NCBI GenBank assembly: GCA_963969345.1
Contig: OZ017766.1
Location: 12,214,001-12,278,000 of the forward strand
Direction of reading: 5' to 3'
DNA: 64,000 nt
Origin: Turbatrix aceti
Lineage: Eukaryota; Nematoda; Chromadorea; Rhabditida; Panagrolaimidae
Shown: piece by piece, positions 45,401 through 59,100 of the stretch
Layout of the letters: each line of letters begins with the position of its first letter
Numbering within the stretch: the stretch's first letter is position 1
Notes under the pieces: model-generated
Told to the model about the DNA's origin: nothing
The model's database searches: none
Seen by the model: the letters and a program-made list of their open reading frames with translations, nothing else
Position numbers and translations under genes: made by a program

Positions 45401-48400
45401 TTAACGATTTATAAATTCGAATTAACCGTACTTTACTCAAATTTTTATCCCCTTTATTTTTTTTGCAAAACAGATGAAGAAATTGATCTCTGTCGTAAAT
45501 ATAAATTTCATTTCCACATGAATTTTGTGTATATTTATTGTTATTGTACATACATTTATGTATTTCCATTGACCATCTTTTCCTGACCACTTCTGACCTT
45601 TGCTTACATTGACCAGACCAGACCGAGCCTTCTTGCGCGCGCGAGAAAGACATCATTGTTTAGCGTATCCTTTACTTCCCAAGATCATCACTCTTTCAGC
45701 CGTCTTCCTCCCTTCTGGGGAAGGGAGCAGCAAGCGATAGTAGGAGTCAATTAGCGCACCAATCGGGGGCGATGGGGGGGGGGAGGGCGTCAACCAAATC
45801 CAGCTGTCAACCCCGAGCCAAATTGTTTTGATTTAGCCCAGTTGATTCATAAATTATGATAGCTTTCTTCCAACACGTCTTGAAAGTTTTGTTTGCATCG
45901 ATCAATCATAATTTGTCAGCTTTGAGTGTTCTCACCTATCTTTCCTGCTAAATATAATACTTTAATGACATTGAGGCTGTTATTTTTCTCATGATTTTTA
46001 TCTCACAAATGATCGAATTCAACTTGTCTTCTTTTAAATTCCGAAAAAAAATACTACAAACAAATAAATTTAATTTGATAGCATTTTTTTGATTTTATGA
46101 TCTTTTAAAATTTTTTACTTGTCTGTTGTTTGATGATAGAGGTGGGAATGTGATAGGCAATAATTCGGGGAAATGAAAAGGATGGCGTTTGTGGATTTCG
46201 AGCCAAGCTGAATGCAATCGGGTGCGGACACTGGTCGAGATGATGATGACAAGTGTTTATTTGTTTGTTTTGCTTCCAGTGCAAGTGGATTGGGGGTGGC
46301 AATGTACTTGTTATTTTCTTTCTTTTGTCGAGCGGATTTTTTTGATATTGAAATTCGAGCTTGTTTTGTTTTGGGGAACGACAAAGTTGAGTTATAAATG
46401 TTTTAAAAAATTTCGCTCCTGATGTTAGAACTTCAGATTATAAAAACTAAACAAGAATTTGTAAAATTAAAAATTTTCATTTTTTTTCCAAAAAATCGAA
46501 TTATTACAAAATTTTGCAATTTCTAATAAAAATTAGCTATGCAGAACAGAATAAGCCCAAACAACTTTTGATTTGCAAAGAACACAAACGATATCCGCCC
46601 TTTGATGCGTGCTTTTTTTCGGTCAGTTGCCCACGAGTTCTGTTTGAGGTCATTTTAGCGTGATGTTGACGTGCGCTGTCAATTAATTAGAACAGGACGA
46701 ACGAAGCTTTCTGCCAACCTGTGTTTTGGCTGGAAGTTTTTGAAAGTGTATCGTAAATATTTTTGTGTGTTATTTTTTCCTAACGGGACATGACATCAAA
46801 TTTTGCTGATCAAAATGGAATCCAAAATTAAAAAAAAAGTTACCAATGTTTTAAAATTCAAAAAATTCGGTTTTCACCACGAAGACAAATGTTAGCTTCC
46901 AAGTAATAGTCTTCTGGTTGTCATCTTCTGGTTGTCATAAGCGACATCATTTTATAGCCATTCCAGACGTTTATTCACTGCTACTACCACCACCGCCTTG
47001 GCCAAGCCCGGGAGGAGTGGACTGGACCACGCCTGATGGAAGATGGAAGAGCCAACACGCACACGCGCTCTAGTTTTGCCCTGCTTTTTTTTCTCCCTGC
47101 CGGAAAGTTTTATCACGGCAATCTCGCGCTCTTTTTTTTCTTCTTCATCATTTTCTGTTTTGCTTTCTCCCAACAATGGGGAAAAACTTTTCATCGTTCG
47201 TCCGTCGCATTTATTTTTCGGACGGAATGTCCTTTTGGGGGTTTTGACGAAATTTGTCTCCCCTCCTCCTTTTTTTTGCAGGAAGTTGCCAAACTTACTG
47301 CCTAGGCCTAATCTTGGCATTTTGTCTGTTTTTGTAGTTTTGTTGCTTCATTTGCGAGTTTGGAATGCCGAACGTTCTTTTTCTGGCGCGAGTTACCAAT
47401 TTTTTACCAAAAAAGTGGAAATCATGAGAAGTTTTTTTATTTCTTTTGTATATATGCTAGTCTTTTTTATCCTGCAGTCTTCTCAGTATGACAGAAAATT
47501 TTTTTGATCCTTTGCCAAATTTGTTTTCTCGCATGAATGATATAGAATGAACAGAAGTGAATAAAAGTACTATAATATTTATATGCGTGGGGTTTTTGAA
47601 ATTTGTCTGTGCTATAAGGTACACTTTTTTTGCGAGTTAGCGTTTGTTCTTAAAAAACTAAAAAAAAGTAGATTTTGACTTTCTTTTCACGTTTTCATTT
47701 ATTATTAAATTTTACTTGTTTTGTCGCGATTGAAGTGAAATGATTTGGTGCGTTACTTTTGTGCAACGTGCAAAATTTTGTTTTCCAGTTTTTTTATTTC
47801 CGCGTTTGATTAAAATTTTATAAATCTATGAAACCAAATCTGATTTGTTTAGTTTTTATCGTAATTTTTTTAAATTTGTTTGTATCTTTTTTAAATTTGT
47901 TTTTTAAAAGCGTTTGATTCTTGTTTTCACATTTCAAATTATGTTTTCACTCATTTTTTCCTCGACTACCGTGCATCATCTCCTATACTCTATTCATAAA
48001 TAGTTCCTGATCCATATATGTCAACTTTCCTGACCAAACTCAATACATACCAAAACAAAACAAAAAAACAAAGCTTCAGTCCAATCGTCTTTCCACTTTT
48101 TTTGTGTGTTTCTAACAATTTCCAAAAAGTTGTGCACATTGTGGTATTTATTTGGAGTCCAGCTCTGTAAGTACATAGGGAGGGGGGCTAAACGTGAACT
48201 GCACAGCCCATGAAGAAGGCAATTAACCACGACCAAGACGGCTCGGGATTCTTAGTCTGCTTCTTTTTTTCTGCATTCCCGGCTACTAACCCATCCAGCC
48301 AGTTAGATGGCTAGCTAGCAACTAAATATTTGGCTAACTACGACTAAACGTTCTTTTTTCATTCTTTGCATTGCTTTTATTTTATGTGTACTGTTCAAAT

Positions 48401-51400
48401 GCCTGATTATTTTGGGTTACAAAGGTATTGTCAAATCAATTTTTTATTGTCTGGCTGGTTGAGTTATTTTTATACAGTACCGTCAAAAGGCTGTGATTCT
48501 CTTTTACCGGAATTTGGGGATGACTCACCGGATGAACTAAAACGGGTTAAATTGTGTTTCACAACTTTTTTATAATTTTTGAACAATGTCAGAAGCCTTT
48601 ACATTTTGAACTGCATGTTTTTTTCCATGCGTTTCTAGCAAACTTGATGTTTAAAAAATATGAAACTTTATTTTTAGAAAATTTGTGTAACAGTCGGACT
48701 AAATCCAGACTGCGGATCTATTATTGAAGCTAACTGATATTTATTTTTAAAATAAGCTGTAAATAGAATTCTTTATTATGCATGCGAGCACGCAGTGCTT
48801 GATTCTTCCTGTCAAGGGTCATCATTTTTGGTGCATTCCACTCACAATATGTGTCAAAGCTCAATGTTCAAAATTTTCTGACACATTTTTTCAAAAATCT
48901 GAAAAAAAACTTTATTATTTACATTTTTTTGCTAAATATTTATTTATTTACATTTTGTATCATTTACCGACTAAATTTTATGAACCCATTTTTTTCGACT
49001 TTTAATCCCAACAACTTCCCGTTTTTTTTTATCGCTTGTTTGTTTGCCCCCGACTGATGTAGACATGACCGTGCCAAGCGAGCTATCGTGCCGCGGCGCC
49101 GCGCCCTTGATTCGTGAGGTCGTAAAACGAAAAGCCGCCCGATTTTGGGAGGGGAAGGCTTTTGTTGCCCTTGACGTTCCCGCGAATTGGCATGACACAC
49201 ATTTTATGTACTTTTTGGCACCACTTTGTATTTCTTTATATTTCTGTAACATTTTCTTTCGTGGCCGAATATCGACAGAAAGCGCGTCTACGATTAAAAA
49301 AAATTGAATAACATTTTTTTTACCGAAAACTATAATTTATAGTGCCTCATCGACGTTTTTTGGCTGCCATCTCAATTAGCACTACTGCTCAACTCACTGT
49401 TAGCTGACCAAACAAAGGTGATCACCTATTTTTCCGAATCCAGATCAAACTGTACGTGAGTTTTACAAATTAGATTTTTTTTGTAAAAAAATTATATTGA
49501 TTGATGGACTTTGGAATACATTTGTAGTGTTAAAAAAAAATTTGTTATTTGTCATTGGAATTTAGTATTTTTTATAATACTTTTTGCTCTTTCCTAAATT
49601 TTTAATTTAAATCTGATTTTTTTGCAATAATTTTTTGTCTAAAAAATATTTTAAAATTATTTGCACATTTTTAAAAATATAAATACATAACCCTGTCAAA
49701 CTGGTCAAATGTCAAAAGTAACTCAGACTAACTTCCGTGTTAAATAAACTGTTAATCATTAGAAAAAAATGACAGCGTTTAAATTTTTCCGTTCTTCTTC
49801 CTAAAAAAAGTAGGAAGCAGTTTCTCGTTTTTTTTTGCCTCACCGTATTCAACAAATCGTCTGTCTTGCCTGTCCGATAATTTATCTTCCCCCATTTTAC
49901 CCTCCTCTGACTATGCATTTTTCCCTCGTCTGACATCTTCGCTGTGTCATCGTGTTTTTAAAACTGCCAAGTTTAGAAAAAAACGATACTACACACTTTT
50001 TTTTCAATTGCCCTACGCCAACGAAGAACTACCTACTTGTGTGGTTTTTTTCAGTCGTATAAAAAATTGTTATTTTAATTTTTTTATATGCTATAAATAT
50101 AAAAACGACCCTTTGTGTCCAATGTATACTTTTTGAATCAGCTTGAGTTAGCAAAATGTTAGAAGCATTGTATTGTAAGTTTTTCCTTTGTAAAACCCCG
50201 CGGCACGATTTTTGAAATATTGCGCGCCTTTGTCTTGGCTCTAGGCCTAATCTGGGTTGTTATAAATCTATTTGTAAGCTTCAATTTGTGTTTTGGTTTG
50301 TTAGGGGTTATAAATTTGTTCGTTGACCGGAGGCTGTGAGTCTAGGCAAATTTGGACGAATTAGAGTGATGGATGATTTTTTTTGGTTGTATTTTTGAAG
50401 TTTTATTGTTTTACGACTCCGAGATTCTTTTTGAGCGTTTTTCATTGCGCGGGGACATAAAAAAACGATTTTTAACATAAGCCATACTATCAAAAAAAAC
50501 CTAAACTAAAAATGTTCAAAAAAGACGAGAGCTTTTGTACATTTTCAATCCGGCATTTTTTGTTGCGCGAAAGGTGTTTCTAAAGGGACAATTTTATTAA
50601 AATAAAATAATTATTTGCTAAAATTATTTTGTACTAAAAATTCGATCAAACACGCGCTTATGAACTATCAGACTCCGGCTTTGTAAGCATGTAATTCAAC
50701 CTTCGTTTGAGCCATCGTTCGAGACAAGCGCGGAATCTCTCTTCTTCATGTCTGATGCCTCTTTTCTCTCCTCCTCGTTTTTTTTCGAATATCGTTATCG
50801 CATTTCCCTTTTTTCTGCAAAGCTCGTGGGGGGGGGGGGGGTCAAATGGGAGGGAGGATTGACGATGGATGCTTCGATGCAGGGTAGCAGTAGTGGTGTC
50901 CAATGTCATGGAATTACCAACTTTTGCCATCCTGTGTCTTGAAATAGATGCAGATTCTTATTTGTACATACTTTACGGTTTAGAACAATTTTGTTACGGA
51001 AATATCCGATTTTTATCCAAAAAAGTAGACTACAATTTTTTTGCCGTAAAATTTTTTTATCGCGAATGAACTTTTTTGTCATCAATGAACTCTTTATTTT
51101 TTTAAATATAATCACTAGAGATTATAATTTATTTAATGTGTGGAATATTTTACACGTCAATTTGCGCAGAGCATCGGATAAGGATAAGATAACGTGTGAC
51201 GTTTTGATAGATAAAAAATTTTGCATGTCAAAAACTGGTGTACGAGCTTAGTATATGCATATTGACCTTTTACAGAGGATTTGATGTAATTTCTGAATGG
51301 TAGAAGAACTAAAGAATTAAATTACGTTTGTTCCATATATGTGATTTCATTTTAATCGGTCTTTATGCGTACCAAACGTTGCATAAAGTATTCCCATTTT

Positions 51401-54400
51401 GGGTGCATGCCGTGAAGCGTGGTTAGTCGATTGTTCAGAACCAAATTATTTGACTACTTTTTTTATAGATTTTTGTTTCATGATTAATTTTTACATACAG
51501 GCTTTGTAATTGTCTCGTTATTTTTTTTTTGTTTGAAAACTATTGGTGGTACATATTTGAGAAACTTTTGTTGTCTTTTGAAAAACTTTTTTTTGTACCG
51601 CTGACGATTTTTGTAAATTTTTGATCTTTATAAAATAAATGATTCCAAAGTTATAAATGTTTTGAAAATTTTTTGGTTTTAAACAATTTTTTCATTCACA
51701 AAAAAATTTACAAATAAAATATTTCGGTTTTTGGAAATTTTTTTGCAGCGTTTATTTAAAATTTTTATTTTGTTTGAAACATTTTTTTTTGAAACAGATT
51801 CTATAAAAAAAATTCGTCATGAGCGGCTTTGGATCCCAATTTTTTTTGTAGTCAACATAGGGATAAAAACATTTGAACGGGGATTTACTACTTACTACCT
51901 TTCTGGAGATAGTCACCCAGCCCTGTGCTAAAGCTGTCTATGTATGTAAATATCTATCTTCTCCTGCCACAGGTTGTCATCTTCTCCTTCTTCCCCTTCG
52001 ATGCTCCTGCTCCTTTCTTCTACCCGCGTGTCATTCATGGGATGGGACAACTAGCACATAGTAGTAGCTTGGCCTGGGATGCGTTTGTTGTTTTGCCCTC
52101 TTCTCCTGTGTTGTAATTACACGTCAAAGGAGATAGAAAACGCCGAGTGATGAAAAAAAAAGTGTGTAGCAGAGCTATAGCTCGAAAGAACAAAAATTGC
52201 TATACCACTGTTAATTTCCATTTTTTTCCTTTTATGCCCGCAGGGCATAGTGCTGTGCCGTGTGTGTACGTGTGCCACACTTTCTTCTGACACGTACTTT
52301 TGTTTTGTTTTTTAAGTTCAACAAGTTTCCGCACTTTTTTTCCATAATTTTAGTTTTTTAAATTAGTCGTTAGTGTTCTCCGTATTTTTTTCCTGTTCAA
52401 AACTTCAAAAAAATGTTTTTACGGTTAACATCACTTTTTTTCCAGTCATTGAATTATTTTTCTGCATTAGCTTCGAGGAGTTTTTTTTCTTCCGCCTGAA
52501 TTGCAAAATACAATGCCAAATAAAAAATTTGTACTGAAAACTATCAGTTAGAAATAAAATATGTTCGTTTCGCTTTTAGGATTCTTTTTTTTTTGGTGAA
52601 CGCGGAAAAATAAAATATAAAAAGTTTGTTCATTTCTGTCTGCTGTGAAATGATCTGGAATAAAATTAGAAAATTTTAGGCTTTTTGTATTTGATTAAAT
52701 AAATTTTGTTTGTGTTTTTTATTGTCGAACAAATAATATTTGACTTTTGAATTATTGAAAACAGTGTTTTTTGGAGCCACCAATATTTGATGAAAATAAA
52801 ATTGCTTTTGTTTTCTGAACTTTGATTATTTTTGTTCAAAAAATATTTTTTGGCAATCGAAAAAAATGTATTTAACTAAAAATTTAAGTTTTTTTAATTT
52901 TTTTGAAATTTTTGTTGAATACTTATTTTCACCCTATAAAAACCTGGACATACGCAACATTTTATTAATTTTGGAAATTTTTTTATGCAACATTTTATTA
53001 AAAAAATTTATTTTTTATTGATGTTAAAAATTTTTTATGATCGCTTCTGTTTTATTATTTACTTTTTGTGTGAATCTGTCGCTCACAAATTTGCCCTGTC
53101 TTATTTTTTTGATTGCACCGCCCGACAGTCCCTATCTTTGGTGGCGTAAAAACGCGAGTGTGCTAACTGACCACCAACGACGACGACGGCATCGCGTCAT
53201 GCTCTCGTCCTATGCCATCTCGATTAGATACATAGCAGAGCTTGCAGACTAACCCTGGGGGGAAGTCGTCTGAAAAAGGGTTTTTAACCCTCGGGTAAAC
53301 GGCTTGGCTAATTTGCTCAATTGTGTCAGAGGTTTGTACTATTTGCTTCTTGTTTGTCTGTCATGCTTATTGGGGTGAGTTCTTGTCGGGTAATCTGCCC
53401 GTTTTAGCATCCATCCCATGCACTTCCACTTCAATGCATTCTATGGAGGTACTTTTTTTAGATATTGTTTTTTTTGAGGTACATAGTTTTTGATATTTTT
53501 TCTAGCACAAAAAATTTTCAATGACAAAAATAAAACTAAAATAATCGAATTTGTAATGAAAAAAAATTTTTCTTACAAATTTTTTTGTAATACATTTTTT
53601 TCAAACTTTTGTTGTAAGACGCTCATTCTTGAACATTTTCGTTTTAAAACCCTCATTTTTCAACATTTTTGTTTTTGAGACGCTTATATTCGAAAACTTT
53701 TTTGTAAGTCTTATTCGAAAACATTTCGTTGTAAGACCCTGACTTTAGCTACGCAAAGATCTGTTCAATCTCATGATTCTCGATCTCCCGTGGGAGTTCT
53801 CAGTGTCGAGCAGACGACATCTTTTTTTTCTTTTGACTAGTCAGAACACTAACACACGAGGACGAACCAACCCCAAAGTTCACCCTCTTTTTGTATACTA
53901 ATCGCCGAAAATTATCTCTTTCTGTCGAACGCGTGCGCGCGCCCCAAAAAATTTCCCATATTAGCCTGATGTGACAGGGATGACAACTATTGTTAGCACG
54001 TATCTTTCTCCTATATTTGATGTGTCTGAGCGTTGACTCGTGTCATGTTTTTGCTGGGTGAATGGATGCCATGTGGTGGTGCAAAAGTTTGTTGTGAGTC
54101 GGCAGAATTCTGATAACGGACGGCTTGGGGAAAAACAATATGGCTCAATGGGTGGACAATAAAAAAAAGAGGAAGCATGTACGGCATTTATCTGACACGT
54201 AAATGAGAGGAAATGGCTATTTTTGGTGGTTTTTGACCGCTCGAAATTTTTTTTGTTCCTGACAATTTTTTTTGATGTGTACTACGCTTTTGTAGTAACG
54301 CGCACATTTCTGTAATTTTCGTTGTAAGACGCTGCTAATAGAACAAAATGATTGTTTTGAAACGTTAATTTTTCAAAAATTCCGTTAGACAGCCTTTTTC

Positions 54401-54604
54401 ATAAAATCGTAATTTCATCCAAAATATTTTTCATGATTTCAAAATTTCGTGAACTTCTTTAAACAAAAATTTAGCCTTTTCCGTTTGTTTCAATTTTTGT
54501 TGGCACAAAACTGTGATGGATGCCTTTTTGCTCCCAAAAAATGTTAAAAAATACTGACACTGAAACCAAAACCAGACGCTTTCGACCGCCTTGAGCCTTG
54601 AGTC
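42476..54604. other. Long gene-poor stretch upstream of the LAR-type gene
   Basis: About 12 kb, very AT-rich, with scattered GC islands (for example 47040-47300, 49070-49170) and homopolymer runs such as G13 near 50828. No reading frame joins others through good splice sites, and no RNA gene is visible. It may hold 5' leader exons, first introns or enhancers of the LAR-type gene, but nothing in the sequence proves that. Confidence 0.45.
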
Positions 54605-54811
54605 ATGGCTTCAAGTCGAAGACAAGCTGGTGTGTCATCGAACAGAAAAGAAAGCACATCGACAAAGCCTTTTTTGATTCATAAAATATTAAAACTCTTC
54701 CTTGCACTCTATTTGTGTATGTGTGCCACCTCCACAACCACCGGTGGCGCGGCGACTGCCTTCCCAGGCCACTACCTCCTTTGCCCAGCAGGAGTTTGGA
54801 CTGGCCTACAG
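54605..54811 (+). CDS. Possible alternative first exon of the LAR-type gene
   Basis: An ATG at 54605 opens a frame with a basic, Ser-rich amino end and then a hydrophobic stretch KILKLFLALYLCMCATSTTT, like a signal anchor. A donor GTGGCG after ACCACCG (near 54744) would leave phase 1, the same phase as the LAR exon 1 donor. A donor at 54812 would leave phase 0. The hydrophobic core followed by a Thr-rich segment resembles the layout of the exon at 56192. Supported only by composition and phase. Confidence 0.25.
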
Positions 54812-56191
54812 GTGAAACTCGGGAGTGAGTGTAGAAAGTCCAATGCTGTCTCTGGACAATGAAAATTAGCCGAGTGACGAAAATATACATAAATATGGAA
54901 TGTGTTTAGAATTGTTGTTTTGGGGTTGTGTTTGTGTTTATTTTTCTAATTTTTTAAAATACGGGGAACAAAATGTGTGTCTTACAACAAAAATTTTTGG
55001 AAAGAGTGTTTTACAACGAAAATTTTGAAAAAAATAGGTTTTTATTTTATTTTGAATTTGAAATAAATGGTTTTTTATTCCAACAGCTTGTACGCAACAT
55101 GCGAGAATTTTGGAGCTAAAATTATATGATCAAACGCTGTTTTTTTAAGTCTTCATAAGTTTGTTTAATTTGTTTTTACAATTTTGAACTTTGCATGTTG
55201 CACGCAACCTCCCGGTATACATTTTATTTCCTTCTCTGACTCCTACCGTTTTTTTTCTAATTTTTTTGCCATTTTTTCGCGTTCGCACTTTTTGCGTCAC
55301 ATAATCTCATATCTTCTATTATTCGTCCAAAACGCAGTTTACACGCCGTTATTGATTTGTTGTTTTATTTTAGTTAGCTGAAGAAAAAAACGTTTGTGAC
55401 TTGTTGTAATTCATCACCAGGCCATTTATCGTGTTTTTTCCTCCTCTTTTACTTCTTCCATTGCGTCGAGAAGAGCTGGAGAGCCGTTGGATGCTTTCGC
55501 TACGGATGACTTGACTTATCTGGAGAGCCATAAACGACCTGCTAATTGATATTATTACTTTCTATTTCTTCATTTATCAACAACTTTTTTTCTGTCTTTC
55601 CGCTTTTTTTGGAAGAAGAAAAAATATGATGACTTGACTGAATCATGAACTTTTTCTTGAGGTAACAAAAATGAGGGGGAAATATTATGAACAATTTATT
55701 TTATTTTACATTTTGTAAAAATTAATTTCACCTAAAAAAATTTTATTAAAAAATAAAGCAACAATCGACTTTTTTTTTGTTTTTTTACAATTTTACTTTT
55801 TTTCAAGCAACAAAAAGTTTTTGACCAAAGTTTGAACCAACTTTTTGATGACACATCCAACCACAGTTTTTAGAGCTCTCTTGGGATTTGACAAAAAAAG
55901 TTCAACTACTGCCTGAAGTTGTTCAAACAAAAAAAAGTGGGATGATGTTCTGTCATTTTTTTTTGTTTCAACCCGGAAAAAGATGCAACAACCACCATAT
56001 CCATCAATCAATAATTTTTTTACAAAAAGTAAAAATGCATTTCAAATTGAAAAAAATATAATCTTTAGATACTCAAGTCGGCAAAATACTCAGTCGAGAA
56101 GAAAAGAATGGTGCAATGAGCGGTTTCAATAGGTGAAAATAGAAAAATACCTATACTGTCGCTCTCAAAAAATCAGTAGTGAGAAGCAACA

Positions 56192-59100
56192 ATGAAACGA
56201 CACAAATTATTGTCGGTGTTGAAATTGTTGTTTCTCATCTTCGCCTTCTCCTTTTCTGGTCGATTGAGGGGTAGCGAAGCAGCTACGACTACCCCTGGAG
56301 GAGGGGGTCTGGGCAAGGCTGATGTGACCAGCTTGGGTCCTCCTGTTCATGATGGTAAGTCAAAAAAGTTTAAAATTTCTTGATCAGAGTGCGAAAAATA
56401 GTTTTTTTATCAAAAAAATTGATTTTAATTTGTGTAGTTTTTTAACAGTCATTCTTATTAATTGTGTTTAAAAAATCAAAAAGATTGTTTTAAAAACAAT
56501 AAACGTGTCCCAAAAAAAGCAGAAGACAGAAAAAATGTTGGTTTGTTTATTTTCCAGCACCTTGGATGTACGATGGTTCGTATATCCAGGTTTTTTCTTG
56601 TGAGTTCATTTTTTTGAGTCATAATTTTACATTTTTTCTACGATTTTTTTTTCACAACACATTTTTTCCAGACGGCCCTTTACTTCTCGTCAAACCCGAC
56701 TCCTCAATCGTCGTTGCCGAATCCCGTGTCAGCTTTTTCTGCCGTGCAGATGGAAACCCAATACCCACCGTAACCTGGCGAAAAAATGGTAACCTCATCG
56801 CCGACAGCCGATACACGACCAAAACCCTTACAAATGGCCTTTCAACGCTTCGAATTGAACCTGTCAGGATGGAAGACTCAAACTCGACTATCAGCTGTAC
56901 GGGAGACAATGGCGTTGGATCGCCTATCAAGGCGGAAGCTAAGCTGACGGTCTTGTCCCAGGAATCCCTGCCCAAAGGCTTTCCTGTTATTGAAGCTCAT
57001 CCCATACTCAAGTCGGTCGAACAGGGCCGTACTGCGTACATCACGTGCAGGGTACAGGGCGAGCCAAGGCCAAAGGTGCTCTGGCTTCGGGATTTGATGC
57101 CCCTCGATGTCAGATCAAATAGTCGGTATTCTGTATCGACGCTGGGTAATCCAGGTGGGTTCTTGTAAAATTATTGTAAAAAAAAAATTTTGAATCTAAA
57201 AATTTATTTATTTTCACTGACCAAAAACCAGGGTGGGCGTGGAAAATTTTTTTCTTGCAGCAAAAAATTTCTATTCTGTCGTCTGTACTAATAAATAACT
57301 TCTTTCCATGATCTTCACACCCTAACCGGTCAACACACCTTTTCTCTCTCTCTTTTAGAATACCGCAATAAACTCATCGGTGAGAGATGCTCTATGCAGT
57401 TTCGAGTTTTTTTTCAATAATTTTTTTCAAACTTCTCCTAACTTTTGTTTGGTTTCTTTTTTCCTAACAACGTTGCAGCATTCATCACGCTTTCTGTTTT
57501 TCCAATTTCCACTGTTTTCCACTTTTGCCACTGTTTTCCATCACAATTTCTGCACCGAATGAGTTTTTTTTTACAATATCCACCATCTTCCCTTTGCTTT
57601 TTGCAATAAAAATGGGTTTGTTTCACAAATTTTTGAGCGATAAACGCAGTTTTTTTGTGAAGGGAACAGACAACTGCTCGGGGTGTTTTATTCCCAGCTA
57701 GGATCCTGGCGGCCGCCAGCAGCGTGGCGCAGCGGAAGCGCGCGAGGCCCATAACCTCGAGGTCGGTGGATCGAAACCACTCGCTGCTAGTTTTTTTTGA
57801 TGTATGAATTTTTTTTTGGGATTTAGATTTTTTTACTAACAAAACAAAAATGAAAGAAAATTTTTTTGGCACATTTTTTTTATTTATTTTTGTTTGTTTT
57901 GAGTCCATAATAATGTTGTCACATTTAAATTTCATTTTTAGGAGCACTCATGATTCAACAATCCAGAGAAGATGATCAAGGCAAGTATGAATGCGTTGCA
58001 AGAAATGAGCACGGTGTTATGCATTCTAAATCAGCTCACATCTACGTTAAAGGTTGGTTTCCGATTTTTTTTATGGCAAACAACAGGTTTTTGAAGTGGT
58101 CCCGCCAGACCAGAAATTAGGTGAACGAACTTGTTTTGTAGCGCTGACGTTCAAATTTTGTTCGATGTACTTTTGGTCGGGGTTCGATTCCCTATGGGGT
58201 CCAAATTTTTTTATCGATTGTATATGGTATGAAAGGTTTGTATGAAACAACGACATAACAGTGATCCTGAAAAATAGTTATTTGTTGACCATTTTTCCGT
58301 TCTTTATTGGGTTGAAGTCAATGAATGCCCTATCCTGCCTTATTTTGCCCTGTGCGCGTATTTATTCACTTTTCACGGACGACCAGCATTTAACAATAAA
58401 TAAAGCACCACTATGTTGCTAATGTTTATGTAAATACGTTTGCGCAGTCATCCAGTCGCCGAATGTCGGAGGGGGGGGCAATATTGTCAGGGCCGGCCGC
58501 CGCCAGTTAGGCTTTTTGACACCGCTTCTCGCGCACTTCGCCATTCCTCGTTTGTTTTCATTAAATTTGATGCGTTTTGTTACTTTTCGGGGAAAAAATT
58601 GGGGTACCTTTTTTGGTTAACCATTGTTGAACGGTTTTATGATACAGAAATGGTGATTTTTTTCAAGTTTTAAAAAAGTTAAAAAAAAATTGTTTTCAAT
58701 TTGTAGTTTACACCAAGTTGCTTGATTATAATAGTTTGATGACAGCCGAGTACCCCATTTCTCATAGCTAAGTCTTATTGGATGTACCATGCACTTACCC
58801 ACCCCAACTGTTACCCAAAACTGTTTGCATGTAGCATGTAACGCGGGAGCGTAGGGTGGCGATTAGACAGCTCATCCCTGGACAACTCATACTACTACCA
58901 TCTACCCAGAGTTCACATCACATCATTTTGCAAGAGGAAACGGATTAATCTCGGCGCGGAAGCGTACTGCAAAACGAGACGTCTTCTGCGAACGAGCGCA
59001 TCGACTGATCTGCCGAGTCTGGAAGACATTGGTCAGTAGTGCCCCCTTTGTCCACTCGTCCGCTCCTCTCGCTCATTAAATGCTATGACTTGGTTGACAC

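Noticed and set aside
49044..49307. GC-rich reading frame starting MPPTDVDMTVPSEL
   Set aside because: No splice partners, no recognisable motif, and it quickly turns into low-complexity sequence.
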